From JBCBEX01 sp039177895 (lineage in GTDB: Bacteria > Bacteroidota > Rhodothermia > Rhodothermales > Rubricoccaceae): a stretch of DNA of 24,318 nucleotides. Position 1 is the first letter of the stretch. Every line of letters begins with the position of its first letter. Of the stretch, positions 15,497 to 23,949 are shown in pieces. The notes below the pieces were generated by a model. The model did not search any database, had not been told where the DNA came from, and saw only the letters and a program-made list of their open reading frames with translations. The translations under genes and the position numbers were made by a program. The stretch is taken from contig JBCDFO010000025.1 in assembly GCA_039177895.1 (NCBI GenBank), positions 1-24,318 on the forward strand, in the 5' to 3' direction.

Positions 15497-15748
15497 TCAG
15501 ACAGCACCAAGGCGTGGGGCCACGAACTGGCAGCGCCACTGCGGTCCGTCGGGGCCGTAGCGTGAGCGGACGAAGCGCGCTGCGAGTTCGCCGTCGCGGA
15601 AGTGCACGGGGAGCCAGTGGTGCACCACGGCGTCCGCGCGCTTCTTCATCCAGGACGAGGAGAGCTGCGGATGCGCGCTCAGCGAGCCGACAAGTTCGGT
15701 CCAGGAGGCCTCATAGCCAATCGAGAGGACTGCGGGTGAACCAGGCAT
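15497..15748 (-). CDS. Hypothetical protein, low confidence
   Basis: This 83-residue ORF is on the minus strand. Its C-terminal half looks protein-like (WMKKRADAVVHHWLPVHF, ELAARFVRSRYGPDGPQWRC), with many Trp, His and Arg residues and coding-like composition. I do not recognise the family. The frame is open further, to 16039, but that upstream part is AT-richer and low in recognisable features, so I prefer the ATG at 15748. It could be the intact small gene, or the 3' end of a decayed longer one. It converges with the second paralog, 32 bp away. Confidence 0.4.
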   Translation of the reverse strand: MPGSPAVLSIGYEASWTELVGSLSAHPQLSSSWMKKRADAVVHHWLPVHFRDGELAARFVRSRYGPDGPQWRCQFVAPRLGAV

Positions 15749-16180
15749 GGGTGTGTTTACTTGGGCGATGAGGAACGGAAAGGTTACGCTCATCAATAGC
15801 CAAAGCAACCCATCCGCATCCGTCTTCTCAAACCGGGCGCAGGGCAAGCGTTGAGACATGGACTTTGTAACAAAATCAAACAGTCCGTTTGAAAAAATCG
15901 CATAGCCGTTTAACGACCGGAAGCGTCCCGCCGATAGTAGAAGCAGCCCATCCGCTTGACTGCTTTTTCTAGGCGACGCCCACCCGCCTCCTGATGCCCG
16001 CGCTCGGTGACCACCCTGAGCGCGGGCGTTTTGGTTCACGCCGCCAATCCCGCTGCACAGGGCAGGGTTTGTGGTGGCGCATCGAGGCTATGACCACGCT
16101 GGTGGGACTACGGTGGTGGTGAACCCCAGGCGCGGCGTATCGTTGGAGCAAGGCTCTCCCCCACACATCGCCTGCCCGCC
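15749..16180. other. Intergenic stretch with AT-richer relic-like segment
   Basis: No gene is supported here. Bases from about 15755 to 15970 are clearly less GC-rich than the surroundings and contain two related stretches, GCAACCCATCCGC near 15802 and GCAGCCCATCCGC near 15943. On the minus strand these read ADGLLWLL and ADGLLLLS. A terminator hairpin follows at 15996-16032, and the rest is the leader of the acyl-CoA ligase gene, with a TATCGTTG at about 16137. The segment may be a decayed gene or mobile-element remnant. Confidence 0.5.
15996..16032 (+). terminator. Intrinsic terminator hairpin
   Basis: A perfect 10-bp stem GCCCGCGCTC/GAGCGCGGGC with a 12-base loop is followed by GTTTT on the plus strand. 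The nearest plus-strand gene ends over 500 bp upstream, which hints that a gene once lay in between or that a non-coding transcript ends here. Confidence 0.7.
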
Positions 16181-18070
16181 ATGGCCACGCTCGTTTCGTT
16201 TGACACTCTGCCTCAGCTGTTCCGCCGGGTTACCGCCCACTATGAGGGCGACGACCGCGCCGCGTTGACCTACAAGGAGAAGCGAACCAAGGCGTGGACC
16301 GACCTCACGTGGGACGAGGTCCGGCAGCAGGCGGAGGCCTTCGCCGGCTTCCTCCTGAGCCAGGGCATCGAGCCCGGCGACCGGGTGGCGATCCTCTCGG
16401 AAAACCGCCCCGAGTGGGCCGTGACGGACCTCGGCACGCAGCTCGTCGGCGCGGTGAACGTGGCGCTCTACACGACGCAGCCCGCCTCGCAGGTGAGCTA
16501 CATCGTGCAGGACTCCGGCGCCAAGGTGCTCGTCGTCTCGACGGGTATCCAGCTGCGCAAGGCCGAGGCCATCCGTGAGGAGTGCCCCGCCTTGGAACGC
16601 ATCGTGACCATGGCAGAGATGCGCAAAGACTACTCCGACGCCTTCGTCACGTGGGAGGACGCGATGGCGACGGGGGCTGCCCATGCCGCTGCACACGCCG
16701 ACGACCTCGCCGCCCGCGCCGAGGCTGTGCAGCCCGACGACCTCGCGGCGCTGATCTACACCTCGGGCACGACGGGCCACCCGAAGGGTGTCATGCTCAC
16801 GCACCGCAACTTCGTGAGCAACGTCCAGGCCGCGCTCCAGCGACTGCCCGTCACCGCCGACGACGTCCACCTGAGCTTTCTCCCTCTCAGCCACGCCTTC
16901 GAGCGGACAGCCGGCTACTACGTCATGCTTGCCGCCGGGGGCCGCATCGCCTACGCCGAGAGCATCGACACCGTCTCGAAGAACCTGCCCGAGATCTCGC
17001 CGACGGTTTTCGTATCGGTGCCGCGCCTCTTCGAGCGGGTCTACAACCTGATCCAGAAGTCGGTGCAGGAGGGCCCCGCCGTGAAGCAGCGCCTCTTCGA
17101 CTGGGCTGTGGCGACGGGCCAGAAGGTGGCGCAGAAGCGGATGATTGGCAAGGAGCCGGGGCCGGTGTTGGCCGCGCAGCACGCGCTCGCGCACAAGCTC
17201 GTGTTCTCGAACCTGCACGAGAAGCTCGGCGGGCGGCTCCGCTACGCCGTCTCGGGTGGCGCGGCGCTCCCGAAGAAGATCGGCGAGTTCTTCCAGGCCG
17301 CCGACATCCCGCTCGTGGAGGGCTATGGCCTCACTGAGACCGCGCCGGTGCTCACCGTCTCCCCGCTCGAACGCCCCGCCTACGGCACCGTCGGGCACGT
17401 GCTGCCGGGCGTGACGGTCGGCATCCGCAGCGTGGCCTCGGGGCAACTCATCGCGCAGGTCGCGGGCGAGGACTACCCGACGACACTCAACAGCGGCGAG
17501 GGCGAGATCATCGCGCGCGGACCGAACCTGATGCGCGGCTACTGGCAGAACGACGCCGCCACCGCCGACGTGGTCGACGACGAGGGCTGGTTCCACACGG
17601 GCGACGTCGGGCGTTTCGAGAATGGTCACCTCCGCATCACGGACCGCCTGAAGCACATGATCGTGTCGAAGGGCGGCAAGAACATCTACCCCGGGCCCAT
17701 CGAGGAGCAGTTCAAGACGGAGCCGCTGATCGAGCAGTTGATGGTGGTCGGGGAGGGGCGCGAGTTCCTGACGGCGCTGGTCGTGCCGAGCCACGAGGCG
17801 CTGCGTGCGTTCGCGGACGCCGAGGGTATCGTGGCTGAGCGCCCGTCGGCGCTGCTAGAGGACGAGCGGGTACGGAAGCACTTCAGCGGGCTCTTCCGCG
17901 CCTACTCGAAGGAGGCCGCCTCGCACGAGAAGATCCGCGACTTCCGGCTCCTCCGCGAGGCGTTCAGCGTGGAGAACGGCCTCATGACGCCAACGCTGAA
18001 GCTCCGCCGCCGCGCCATCGAGGCCGCCCACGCCGATGCCATCGACGGGATGTACGCAGCGGTGGTGTAG
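16181..18070 (+). CDS. Long-chain fatty-acid-CoA ligase (AMP-forming)
   Basis: This 629-residue enzyme of the AMP-binding superfamily has the ATP-binding loop YTSGTTGHPKGVMLTH at about 193-208. The adenylate motif GYGLTETAP is at 381-389, and the hinge-region motif GWFHTGD is at 469-475 with RITDRLKHMIVSKGGKN just after. The C-terminal PTLKLRR has the conserved catalytic Lys607. It converts long-chain fatty acids, ATP and CoA to acyl-CoA, AMP and pyrophosphate, at the inner face of the membrane. Length and motifs fit FadD15-like ligases. Acyl-CoA feeds beta-oxidation, lipid synthesis or, through hydroxyacyl-CoA, PHA synthesis, which is noteworthy beside the phasin cluster. The glycogen synthase gene follows after 149 bp. 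Confidence 0.93.
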   Translation: MATLVSFDTLPQLFRRVTAHYEGDDRAALTYKEKRTKAWTDLTWDEVRQQAEAFAGFLLSQGIEPGDRVAILSENRPEWAVTDLGTQLVGAVNVALYTTQPASQVSYIVQDSGAKVLVVSTGIQLRKAEAIREECPALERIVTMAEMRKDYSDAFVTWEDAMATGAAHAAAHADDLAARAEAVQPDDLAALIYTSGTTGHPKGVMLTHRNFVSNVQAALQRLPVTADDVHLSFLPLSHAFERTAGYYVMLAAGGRIAYAESIDTVSKNLPEISPTVFVSVPRLFERVYNLIQKSVQEGPAVKQRLFDWAVATGQKVAQKRMIGKEPGPVLAAQHALAHKLVFSNLHEKLGGRLRYAVSGGAALPKKIGEFFQAADIPLVEGYGLTETAPVLTVSPLERPAYGTVGHVLPGVTVGIRSVASGQLIAQVAGEDYPTTLNSGEGEIIARGPNLMRGYWQNDAATADVVDDEGWFHTGDVGRFENGHLRITDRLKHMIVSKGGKNIYPGPIEEQFKTEPLIEQLMVVGEGREFLTALVVPSHEALRAFADAEGIVAERPSALLEDERVRKHFSGLFRAYSKEAASHEKIRDFRLLREAFSVENGLMTPTLKLRRRAIEAAHADAIDGMYAAVV

Positions 18071-18219
18071 CGCTGCCCCGCCGCCCGGATTCCTGTGGTC
18101 CCGCGTTGGTTTTGTCGGGACCCCCGGCGATCTTGAAAAGGTTCCCAGAGACCATCCCCCGATCGGTCGCAGCGCCAGGCTGATGCGCGGCGGCCTTCTC
18201 ACCTCAGTCTCCTCCCCTC

Positions 18220-19482
18220 ATGCACATCGTCATCCTGACCAATGAGTTTCCGCCTCACATTTACGGCGGGGCGGGCGTCCACGTCGAGTACTTGGTCCGC
18301 GAACTCGTCGCGGCGGACGGTAGCGCGCATCAGGTGACGGTGTTCAGCTTCGGCGATCAGGATGTGGACGAGGGCACCCTGCGCGTCGTGGGGGTAGACC
18401 CGAAGTTCGACCTGCCGCACCAGGACGAGCGCCATGCGAAGTTTCTCGACACGGCCGCACGCGACCTCGTGATGGCGGGCTCCGTGCCCCTCGACGCCGA
18501 CATCGTGCACGGGCACACGTGGTACAGCCACCTCGCGGGGATGCTCGCGCAGCAGCTCACCGGCGCGAAGCTCGTCTTGACGACGCACAGCCTGGAGCCG
18601 CACCGCCCGTGGAAGGTCGAGCAGTTGGGCGCGGCGTACCACGCGTCGTCGTGGGTGGAGCGGACGGCCTACCAGAACGCCGACGGCGTCGTGGCCGTCT
18701 CCCAGTCGATGAAGGCGGACGTGCAGGACCTCTACGGCGTGCCCGACGAGCGCCTCGCAGTGATCCCCAACGGCATCGACCCGGACGAGTACCGCCCCGT
18801 CGAGAAGCCCGAGGTGCTGCGCCGCGTCGGCGTCGACCCCGACATCCCGTACGTGCTCTTCGTGGGGCGCATCACGCGGCAGAAGGGCATCGTGCACCTC
18901 GTCCGCGCGCTGAAGGACCTCGATCCGGGCGTGCAGGTCGTGCTCGCGGCGGGTGCGCCTGACACGAAAGCCATCGCCAAGGAAATGAGCGACGCTGTGG
19001 ATGCGGCCCGCGAGGCGCGCACCGAGAGCGGCAGCGCGCCCATCGTGTGGATCGAGGAGATGCTGCCGCGCCCGGACGTGATCGCGCTCTACAGCCACGC
19101 GACCGTCTTCTGCTGCCCGTCGGTCTACGAGCCGTTCGGCATCATTAACCTGGAGGCGATGGCGTGCGAGACGGCCGTCGTCGCCTCAGCGGTCGGCGGC
19201 ATTCCGAGCATCGTCGTGACGCCGGAGGACGCGGCAGCGACGGGCGAGGCCGAGACGGGCCTCCTCGTCCCGCTCGATGGCGACGCCGACTCGGACTTCG
19301 AGCCGCGCGATCCCGACGCGTTCGCCCGCGACCTCGCGGCAGCGCTCAACACGCTCCTCGCCGACCCCGACCGCGTCGCGGCGATGGGCCGGGCAGGCCG
19401 CCAGCGCGTCCTCGACCGCTTCTCGTGGACGGCGATCGCGGCGGAGACGTTGCGGTTCTACGCGTCGCTGGTGGAGGGCTGA
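18220..19482 (+). CDS. glgA: Glycogen synthase, actinobacterial (GlgA/GlgM) type
   Basis: This 420-residue GT-B glycosyltransferase opens with a nucleotide-sugar loop at YGGAGVHVEYLVREL (Gly16-Gly19). It carries the family-specific segment HSLEPHRPWKVEQLG from His123. The phosphate-binding Arg/Lys region is VGRITRQKGI, and the retaining-enzyme E-x7-E motif is EPFGIINLE (Glu304 and Glu312). This set matches the shorter glycogen synthase first described in corynebacteria and mycobacteria, not the longer GT5 GlgA of enterobacteria. It would elongate alpha-1,4-glucan from ADP-glucose, or make maltose-1-phosphate as mycobacterial GlgM does; sequence alone does not decide. The ATG at 18220 has a C/T-rich leader. 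A small inverted repeat GGTCCCG/CGGGACC lies in that leader at 18097-18122. Confidence 0.88.
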   Translation: MHIVILTNEFPPHIYGGAGVHVEYLVRELVAADGSAHQVTVFSFGDQDVDEGTLRVVGVDPKFDLPHQDERHAKFLDTAARDLVMAGSVPLDADIVHGHTWYSHLAGMLAQQLTGAKLVLTTHSLEPHRPWKVEQLGAAYHASSWVERTAYQNADGVVAVSQSMKADVQDLYGVPDERLAVIPNGIDPDEYRPVEKPEVLRRVGVDPDIPYVLFVGRITRQKGIVHLVRALKDLDPGVQVVLAAGAPDTKAIAKEMSDAVDAAREARTESGSAPIVWIEEMLPRPDVIALYSHATVFCCPSVYEPFGIINLEAMACETAVVASAVGGIPSIVVTPEDAAATGEAETGLLVPLDGDADSDFEPRDPDAFARDLAAALNTLLADPDRVAAMGRAGRQRVLDRFSWTAIAAETLRFYASLVEG

Positions 19483-19505
19483 GAAGCTGCTCGGTATCAA
19501 TACCC

Positions 19506-19543
19506 AAAAGCCTCCCCCTAAGTAGGGAGTAAGGTTAGGCTTT
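19506..19543 (+). terminator. Terminator-like hairpin after glgA
   Basis: AAAAGCCT at 19506-19513 pairs with AGGCTTT at 19537-19543, with an inner CTCCC/GGGAG pair. It begins 24 bp after the glgA stop. The T-run is only three bases, so efficiency is uncertain. Confidence 0.45.
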
Positions 19544-19554
19544 CACAAGAACGA

Positions 19555-19724
19555 TGTCATTCTGAGCAGCCTGCCCCGCCTCAGCGGGGAGCGCAGCGAG
19601 TCGAAGAATCTCCGGGCCCGCATCCAAGCCTCTTCTTGACCTGGAGATACGACGTAGATCCCCCGATTCCGCGAGGGCAGGCTCCTCGACTCCATGCGCT
19701 GGGCGCATTCCGCTCGGGATGACA
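19555..19724. repeat. Interspersed element with inverted ends
   Basis: The left end TGTCATTCTGAGC (19555-19567) and right end GCTCGGGATGACA (19712-19724) are inverted copies with 11 of 13 matches. Inner blocks GAGTCGAAGAATCTCC and CTCCTCGACTCC are also roughly inverted. From memory, intergenic repeats of the TCATTCTGAGC...GAAGAATC type occur in many bacterial genomes. It has no coding content and could be a non-autonomous mobile repeat. Confidence 0.65.
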
Positions 19725-19847
19725 AGGAGACCACATTCGGTGAACGCCTACCCTTGTCAACCCTGAGCAGGAGGGCAGGCAAAGCGGGAGAGGGTGGATT
19801 TGTTGAGCGAGAACGGACATTTAAGCACCTCGCTCGACCACCCCTAC

Positions 19848-19897
19848 CCCCTCCTGTCCAGGAGGGGAACTGGTGTGAGGCTTTGCCAAACAGCCTC
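19848..19897. repeat. Tandem hairpins within the repeat region
   Basis: CCCCTCCTG (19848-19856) pairs perfectly with CAGGAGGGG (19859-19867) across a two-base gap. GAGGCT (19877-19882) pairs with AGCCTC (19892-19897). The first hairpin resembles a common intergenic C/G-rich repeat. Function unknown. Confidence 0.6.
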
Positions 19898-20065
19898 TGC
19901 CGCACATTCCGCCGTGACGTGCGCGTGAGGTTGGCGTGGCGTGGATTTGATCAAGGATGAGACCCGTGTGAGGCAACCGGGCCGGGTGCCTGGGCACCTT
20001 GAGAGCAGATCGCAGCCCGACCGGGACCGACCCATCCGGGCTCCTCGCTCTCAACTCCTCCTCTC

Positions 20066-21010
20066 ATGGTCTTCTCCCAAACCCGCGCGCTTCTCGCCGC
20101 GCTCTTCGTCCTCCCGCTCCTGCTGACCGCCTGCGACGCCAGCAGCCTCACCGGCACCGAGACACCCGCCACAGCCGCGCCTGCCTCCCTCGAATCCGCC
20201 ATCGCCGCCGAGATCGACGCTGTGTCGGTGGAGTCGATGCGCTCCGCTGAGGCCGCCGCCGCGGATGCGTCACTCGGCGTACAGATGATCTCTGGGCCGA
20301 CGACGATCACCGAGGAGGGCTTCTACACGCTCGCCGAAGGCTTCGCCTCCGAGGGCGACGGCATCGTGATCCAGGCAAACAACGTCTTCCTCGACCTGGG
20401 CGGCCACACGATCACGGGCCCCGGCAACAAGATGGGACGCGGCATCGTGCTCGACGGCGTCTCGCGCGTGCTCGTCAGCAACGGCACCGTCGCCACGTTC
20501 GGGATCGGCGTGCAGTGGCTCGGCAGCTCCCGCACGGCCGTCGTGGGCGTGACGGTGGAGGGCGGCGACGAGTTCGCTGACCCGCCGAACGGCATCGCGC
20601 CGCAGATCGGCTTCCTGCTCGTCAACAGCGCCCGCAACCGCGTCCTCGGCAACGTGGCGACCGACACCAACCTCGGCATCTTCGTGCGCGGCGGCGGCAG
20701 CTTCCGCAACCGCATCCTCGGCAACCGCGCCGAGGCGGGCGAGAACGGGCTGCTCGGCGTCTGCTACAACCCCGCGCCCAACACCGAGGACCCCGCCGGG
20801 CCGGAGCGCGACCTCGTCGCGGGCAACGCGCTCATCGGCTTCGGCGTCGGCATCCAGGTCAGCGAGGGCTCGGCCAACAACCGGTTCGTTGAGAACCTGA
20901 TCGGCTACCTCGAGTCGCCCTACGAGGACGCCAACGGCACGAACGTCTTCGACGAGACGAACGAGACGTTCCAGATCGGTGAGGAGGCGCAGGCTACCGT
21001 AAACGCATAG
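20066..21010 (+). CDS. Lipoprotein with right-handed parallel beta-helix
   Basis: This 314-residue protein begins with a lipoprotein signal peptide ending in LTAC at Cys23. An Ala/Ser/Glu-rich linker runs to about 75. A repetitive region at about 80-300 has beta-helix turns typical of NosD-like or PbH1 repeats: NNVFLDLGGHTITG, GIVLDGVSRVLVSNGTV, NSARNRVLGNVATDTNLGIF, NRILGNRAEAGENG and NNRFVENLIGY. Such folds occur in carbohydrate-active enzymes and surface proteins. No pectate-lyase catalytic pattern is evident, so I assign no enzyme activity. The protein is probably tethered to the envelope. It stands alone between a repeat-filled region and a hairpin. Confidence 0.83.
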   Translation: MVFSQTRALLAALFVLPLLLTACDASSLTGTETPATAAPASLESAIAAEIDAVSVESMRSAEAAAADASLGVQMISGPTTITEEGFYTLAEGFASEGDGIVIQANNVFLDLGGHTITGPGNKMGRGIVLDGVSRVLVSNGTVATFGIGVQWLGSSRTAVVGVTVEGGDEFADPPNGIAPQIGFLLVNSARNRVLGNVATDTNLGIFVRGGGSFRNRILGNRAEAGENGLLGVCYNPAPNTEDPAGPERDLVAGNALIGFGVGIQVSEGSANNRFVENLIGYLESPYEDANGTNVFDETNETFQIGEEAQATVNA

Positions 21011-21034
21011 CCCGGCCTGTTCTTCTTCCCTGCC

Positions 21035-21069
21035 AGGCGCGCCTGCACAAACGATGTGCGGGCGCGCCT
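21035..21069. terminator. Hairpin after the beta-helix gene
   Basis: A 14-bp stem (AGGCGCGCCTGCAC with GTGCGGGCGCGCCT, one mismatch) encloses a seven-base loop, 24 bp after the stop codon. It lacks a T-run on the plus strand, so it may protect mRNA or stop transcription weakly. Confidence 0.5.
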
Positions 21070-21093
21070 GCGTTGTAGGGCGGGTGTGCATAA

Positions 21094-21156
21094 GTGCTGC
21101 GGTGTTTCGGTGTCGCAGTGAAGAGTGAGGCCGTGCCGCCGTGTGGCCGTGTCGCC
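21094..21156 (+). repeat. Degenerate period-8 repeat array
   Basis: The array reads GTGCTGCG, GTGTTTCG, GTGTCGCA, GTGAAGAG, a 7-base unit TGAGGCC, GTGCCGCC, GTGTGGCC and GTGTCGCC. The GTGYYGCR-like unit and period match the array at 14552-14599. Confidence 0.65.
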
Positions 21157-21293
21157 CTGCTGGTCGCTTCTCAGGTGGACGCGACCTCGAAGACCTGGGG
21201 CCGTTCCTTCGGACTTCTGCCTTCCTATCAGCCCGAACGGCTGCCCATGCTACCTTGCGACTTCGGCGTCCTCACTCTCGCCTTCCCGCCTCT

Positions 21294-23927
21294 ATGCTGG
21301 CGCTCACGCCCGCCTCGGTTCCGCTGCTCTGCCAGACGATCCTGGCCGGGCTGACGGCGGCCTACCTCCTCGCGCTGCGCAGCCGCACCCCCTCGACGCG
21401 CTGGCTCGCCTGCGCGATGGTGGGGCAGACGCTCTACGCCGGGGCGTTCCTGCTGAGTTCGGCGCTGCCCATCCCCTCAGCGCCGGGCCTATACGCTGTG
21501 CTGGGCCTCTACCTCGCCATCGCCGTCACGATTGCGGCGCTGGTGCAGTTCGCCTACACCTTCCTCGCAGACCCGTTTCCCCGAGAGCGGCGCCGGGCGC
21601 TCGTCGTCTCCGGCCTTATCCTGGCGGTCCTGGCAGGCCAAAGCCTCTGGATCGTCGCCGGGCCATCTTCTGAGGCCGTGAACCGGCTGTTTGTGGTCTA
21701 CGGGCTGGTGCTGCTCGCGGGGATCGTGTGGGCGGGCGCGGTGCACGGGCGGCAGTACCGCCGCTTTCAGCGGGCCGAGGGGCGCGGGTTCTGGCCGCCG
21801 ACGCACGACGCGCAGGGGCACCTCGCGTTCGGCTTCCTCACCGACATCTTCGGCGCGATCGGCCTGGCCAACTTTCTCGTCACGGTGGACCTGATCGGGC
21901 TGCGCACGTTCCAATACGTGGCGCTGCTGTGCGGACTCGCGGTGTCGCTCGGCTACGTGGTCATGTTCGTCAACCACGCGCGCGAGCCGACGATGGTGCA
22001 GGGCAAGCTGGTCGGGCTGGCGCTAGCGACGGTACTCGCGTTTCTCGGGCTCGCGGGCGTCCGGCTCTTCAACCCGACGGACCTCGCGCGCGAGGCGGGC
22101 AACGCGCTCCCGGCGACGCAGACGGTGCGCGTCGTGCCGCTGGAGGGCGGAGGCTACAAGGCGAGCACGGTCACGTCGCCCAGGCCAACCAGTTCGGCCA
22201 GCACCTCCTCACCCGACACAACATTGGCGGGGCCTACGCCCAGGGCCTTCCCCGCGATGCGCGCGCTGACGGGACGCGACTTCGCTGAGGGCGTGGCGCT
22301 ACCCTTCGCCTTCCCGCTCTTCGGCCGCACCTACACGACCGTCTACCCAAGCTCGTACGGGGCCGTGCGCTTCGACGCCCCCGTGAACTGGGACCTGCCG
22401 TCCCGGGACTCGGAGGGTCCGCTCGTTGCGGCTCTCCTCGCTCCGACGGGGCCGTACGGGACCGGCACGCGCGCGACCGTCGCCCTGGATGCCGATGCCG
22501 CCACGTTCACCTGGCAGAACGCGTATGAGTTTTCGAGGGGAGAGGTCGTGACGCTGCGTGCCACGCTGCGCGCCGACGGCTCGGTGGACCTGCGCTATGA
22601 CGGCCTACCCGTAGCCCCGACGTTTGGGCAGCGCGGTCTGTGGCCAGGCACGGCGACGGCCGCGACGCCGGTACGGCTCGGCGGCGAGGCTGTGCTGGTA
22701 GAGCCCGACCAGGGACTCATCGACGACTTCGCAGCACGGTATCGGCCCTACGCCCACGCGGAGGTCGCTCCGCTGGCGCGCATCGTGTTCTTCGCGGCCC
22801 TGTTCGTGCTCGGCGTGATGCCGTTCTTCTTCCGGGCGAGCCTGCTCAACCCGCTGGCGCAGTTGCTCTCGGGCGTGCAGCGCCTCGAGCGCGGCGACCG
22901 GGAGGCGCGCGTCGCGATCCGCTCGTCGGACGAGATCGGCGCACTCGCTACCGGCTTCAACCGGATGGCAGACGCGGTGGCGGATGCCGACCGGCAGCTC
23001 AAGGCGCATGCGGAAACACTCGAACAGCGCGTCGCCGAGCGGACGGCCTCGCTGCAGGAAGCGCTCGACCGCCAGCAGGCGATGCAGACGCAGCTCGTCC
23101 AGTCGGAGAAGCTGGCCTCGCTGGGGCGGCTCACCGCAGGCATCGCGCATGAGATCAAGAACCCACTCAACTTCGTCACTAACTTCGCCGCGCTCTCGCA
23201 GGACTTCGTGGACGACCTCCGCGACCTTCTCCAGCGCGACCCCGCGACGCTTACCGATGAGGACCGTGCCGAGATCGCCGACCTGCTGGCCGACCTCGGC
23301 ACGAACGTCGCCAAGATCGAAGAGCACGGGCAGCGCGCCGACGGCATCATCCGGGGCATGCTGGCGCACGCACGCGGCGGCGAGGGCGAGCGCCGGACGG
23401 TTGAGGTGAACGCACTCGCCGAGGAGTTCCTCGGCCTGGCCTACCACGGTATGCGGGCGCGGCGCACCGACTTCCAGGTGCGACTCGACCAGGACTTCGA
23501 CCCAGACGCAGGTGTTATCGAGGCTGTGCCGCAGGACCTCGGGCGCGTGCTCCTCAACCTACTCAACAACGCCTTCGAGGCGCTCTACTTTTACGCGCAG
23601 CCGTCCTCGGGCGACAGCGTCTCGCCCAGCGCCCCCGCCGACTTCCACCCCGCTGTCCGCCTCACCACCCGCCGCCTCGGCGACCGCGTCACGATCACCG
23701 TCGCCGACAACGGGCCCGGCGTCCCGGCCGAGGCGCAGGCGCGGCTCTTCGAACCGTTCTTCACTACCAAACCCACTGGGCAGGGCACCGGCCTCGGCCT
23801 CTCGATCAGCCACGACATCGTGCGGAGCCACGGCGGCACGTTGGCGTACGAGCCCACCGTCGACCATGGTGCCACGTTCGTGCTGGCCTTGCCCCTCGAG
23901 CCTGCCGCGCCACTCGCGGCACCTTGA
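21294..23927 (+). CDS. Multi-pass sensor histidine kinase
   Basis: This 877-residue kinase has about eight N-terminal transmembrane helices (residues 5-260). A Thr/Ser/Pro-rich linker and a beta-rich region predicted outside the cytoplasm follow (about 270-490; FAFPLFGRTYTTVYPSSYGA). Another transmembrane helix lies at about 495-514, then a HAMP domain (about 515-563) and a coiled coil. The HisKA phosphoacceptor is His619 in GRLTAGIAHEIKNPLNF. The HATPase has its N-box at NLLNNAFEAL (Asn755), G1 at DNGPGVP and G2 at GTGLGLSIS. It would autophosphorylate and pass phosphate to a response regulator, but none is adjacent. The ATG at 21294 is chosen because the first helix starts there; a GTG at 21141 would add a non-membrane Arg-rich stretch. 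A cyclic-nucleotide-binding gene follows after 22 bp, probably in the same operon. Confidence 0.88.
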   Translation: MLALTPASVPLLCQTILAGLTAAYLLALRSRTPSTRWLACAMVGQTLYAGAFLLSSALPIPSAPGLYAVLGLYLAIAVTIAALVQFAYTFLADPFPRERRRALVVSGLILAVLAGQSLWIVAGPSSEAVNRLFVVYGLVLLAGIVWAGAVHGRQYRRFQRAEGRGFWPPTHDAQGHLAFGFLTDIFGAIGLANFLVTVDLIGLRTFQYVALLCGLAVSLGYVVMFVNHAREPTMVQGKLVGLALATVLAFLGLAGVRLFNPTDLAREAGNALPATQTVRVVPLEGGGYKASTVTSPRPTSSASTSSPDTTLAGPTPRAFPAMRALTGRDFAEGVALPFAFPLFGRTYTTVYPSSYGAVRFDAPVNWDLPSRDSEGPLVAALLAPTGPYGTGTRATVALDADAATFTWQNAYEFSRGEVVTLRATLRADGSVDLRYDGLPVAPTFGQRGLWPGTATAATPVRLGGEAVLVEPDQGLIDDFAARYRPYAHAEVAPLARIVFFAALFVLGVMPFFFRASLLNPLAQLLSGVQRLERGDREARVAIRSSDEIGALATGFNRMADAVADADRQLKAHAETLEQRVAERTASLQEALDRQQAMQTQLVQSEKLASLGRLTAGIAHEIKNPLNFVTNFAALSQDFVDDLRDLLQRDPATLTDEDRAEIADLLADLGTNVAKIEEHGQRADGIIRGMLAHARGGEGERRTVEVNALAEEFLGLAYHGMRARRTDFQVRLDQDFDPDAGVIEAVPQDLGRVLLNLLNNAFEALYFYAQPSSGDSVSPSAPADFHPAVRLTTRRLGDRVTITVADNGPGVPAEAQARLFEPFFTTKPTGQGTGLGLSISHDIVRSHGGTLAYEPTVDHGATFVLALPLEPAAPLAAP

Positions 23928-23949
23928 CCCCTCGCTCCTCTCTCTCGTC

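Larger units (their letters stand above)
19483..20065. other. 583-bp intergenic region filled with repeat elements
   Basis: No gene is supported. In order the region holds a hairpin after glgA (19506-19543), a 170-bp element with inverted ends (19555-19724), a pair of hairpins (19848-19897), and a leader with a GGTGCC-TG-GGCACC inverted repeat (19985-19998) before the lipoprotein gene. Short ORFs on both strands here are made of repeat sequence. Confidence 0.7.

Noticed and set aside
16088..17794. A 568-codon minus-strand open frame
   Set aside because: It is antisense to the acyl-CoA ligase, whose motifs are clear, and its His/Arg/Asp-rich translation shows no domain pattern.
19543..19905. 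A 120-codon minus-strand ORF in the glgA downstream region
   Set aside because: It is made of inverted-repeat and hairpin sequence and has no protein-like pattern.
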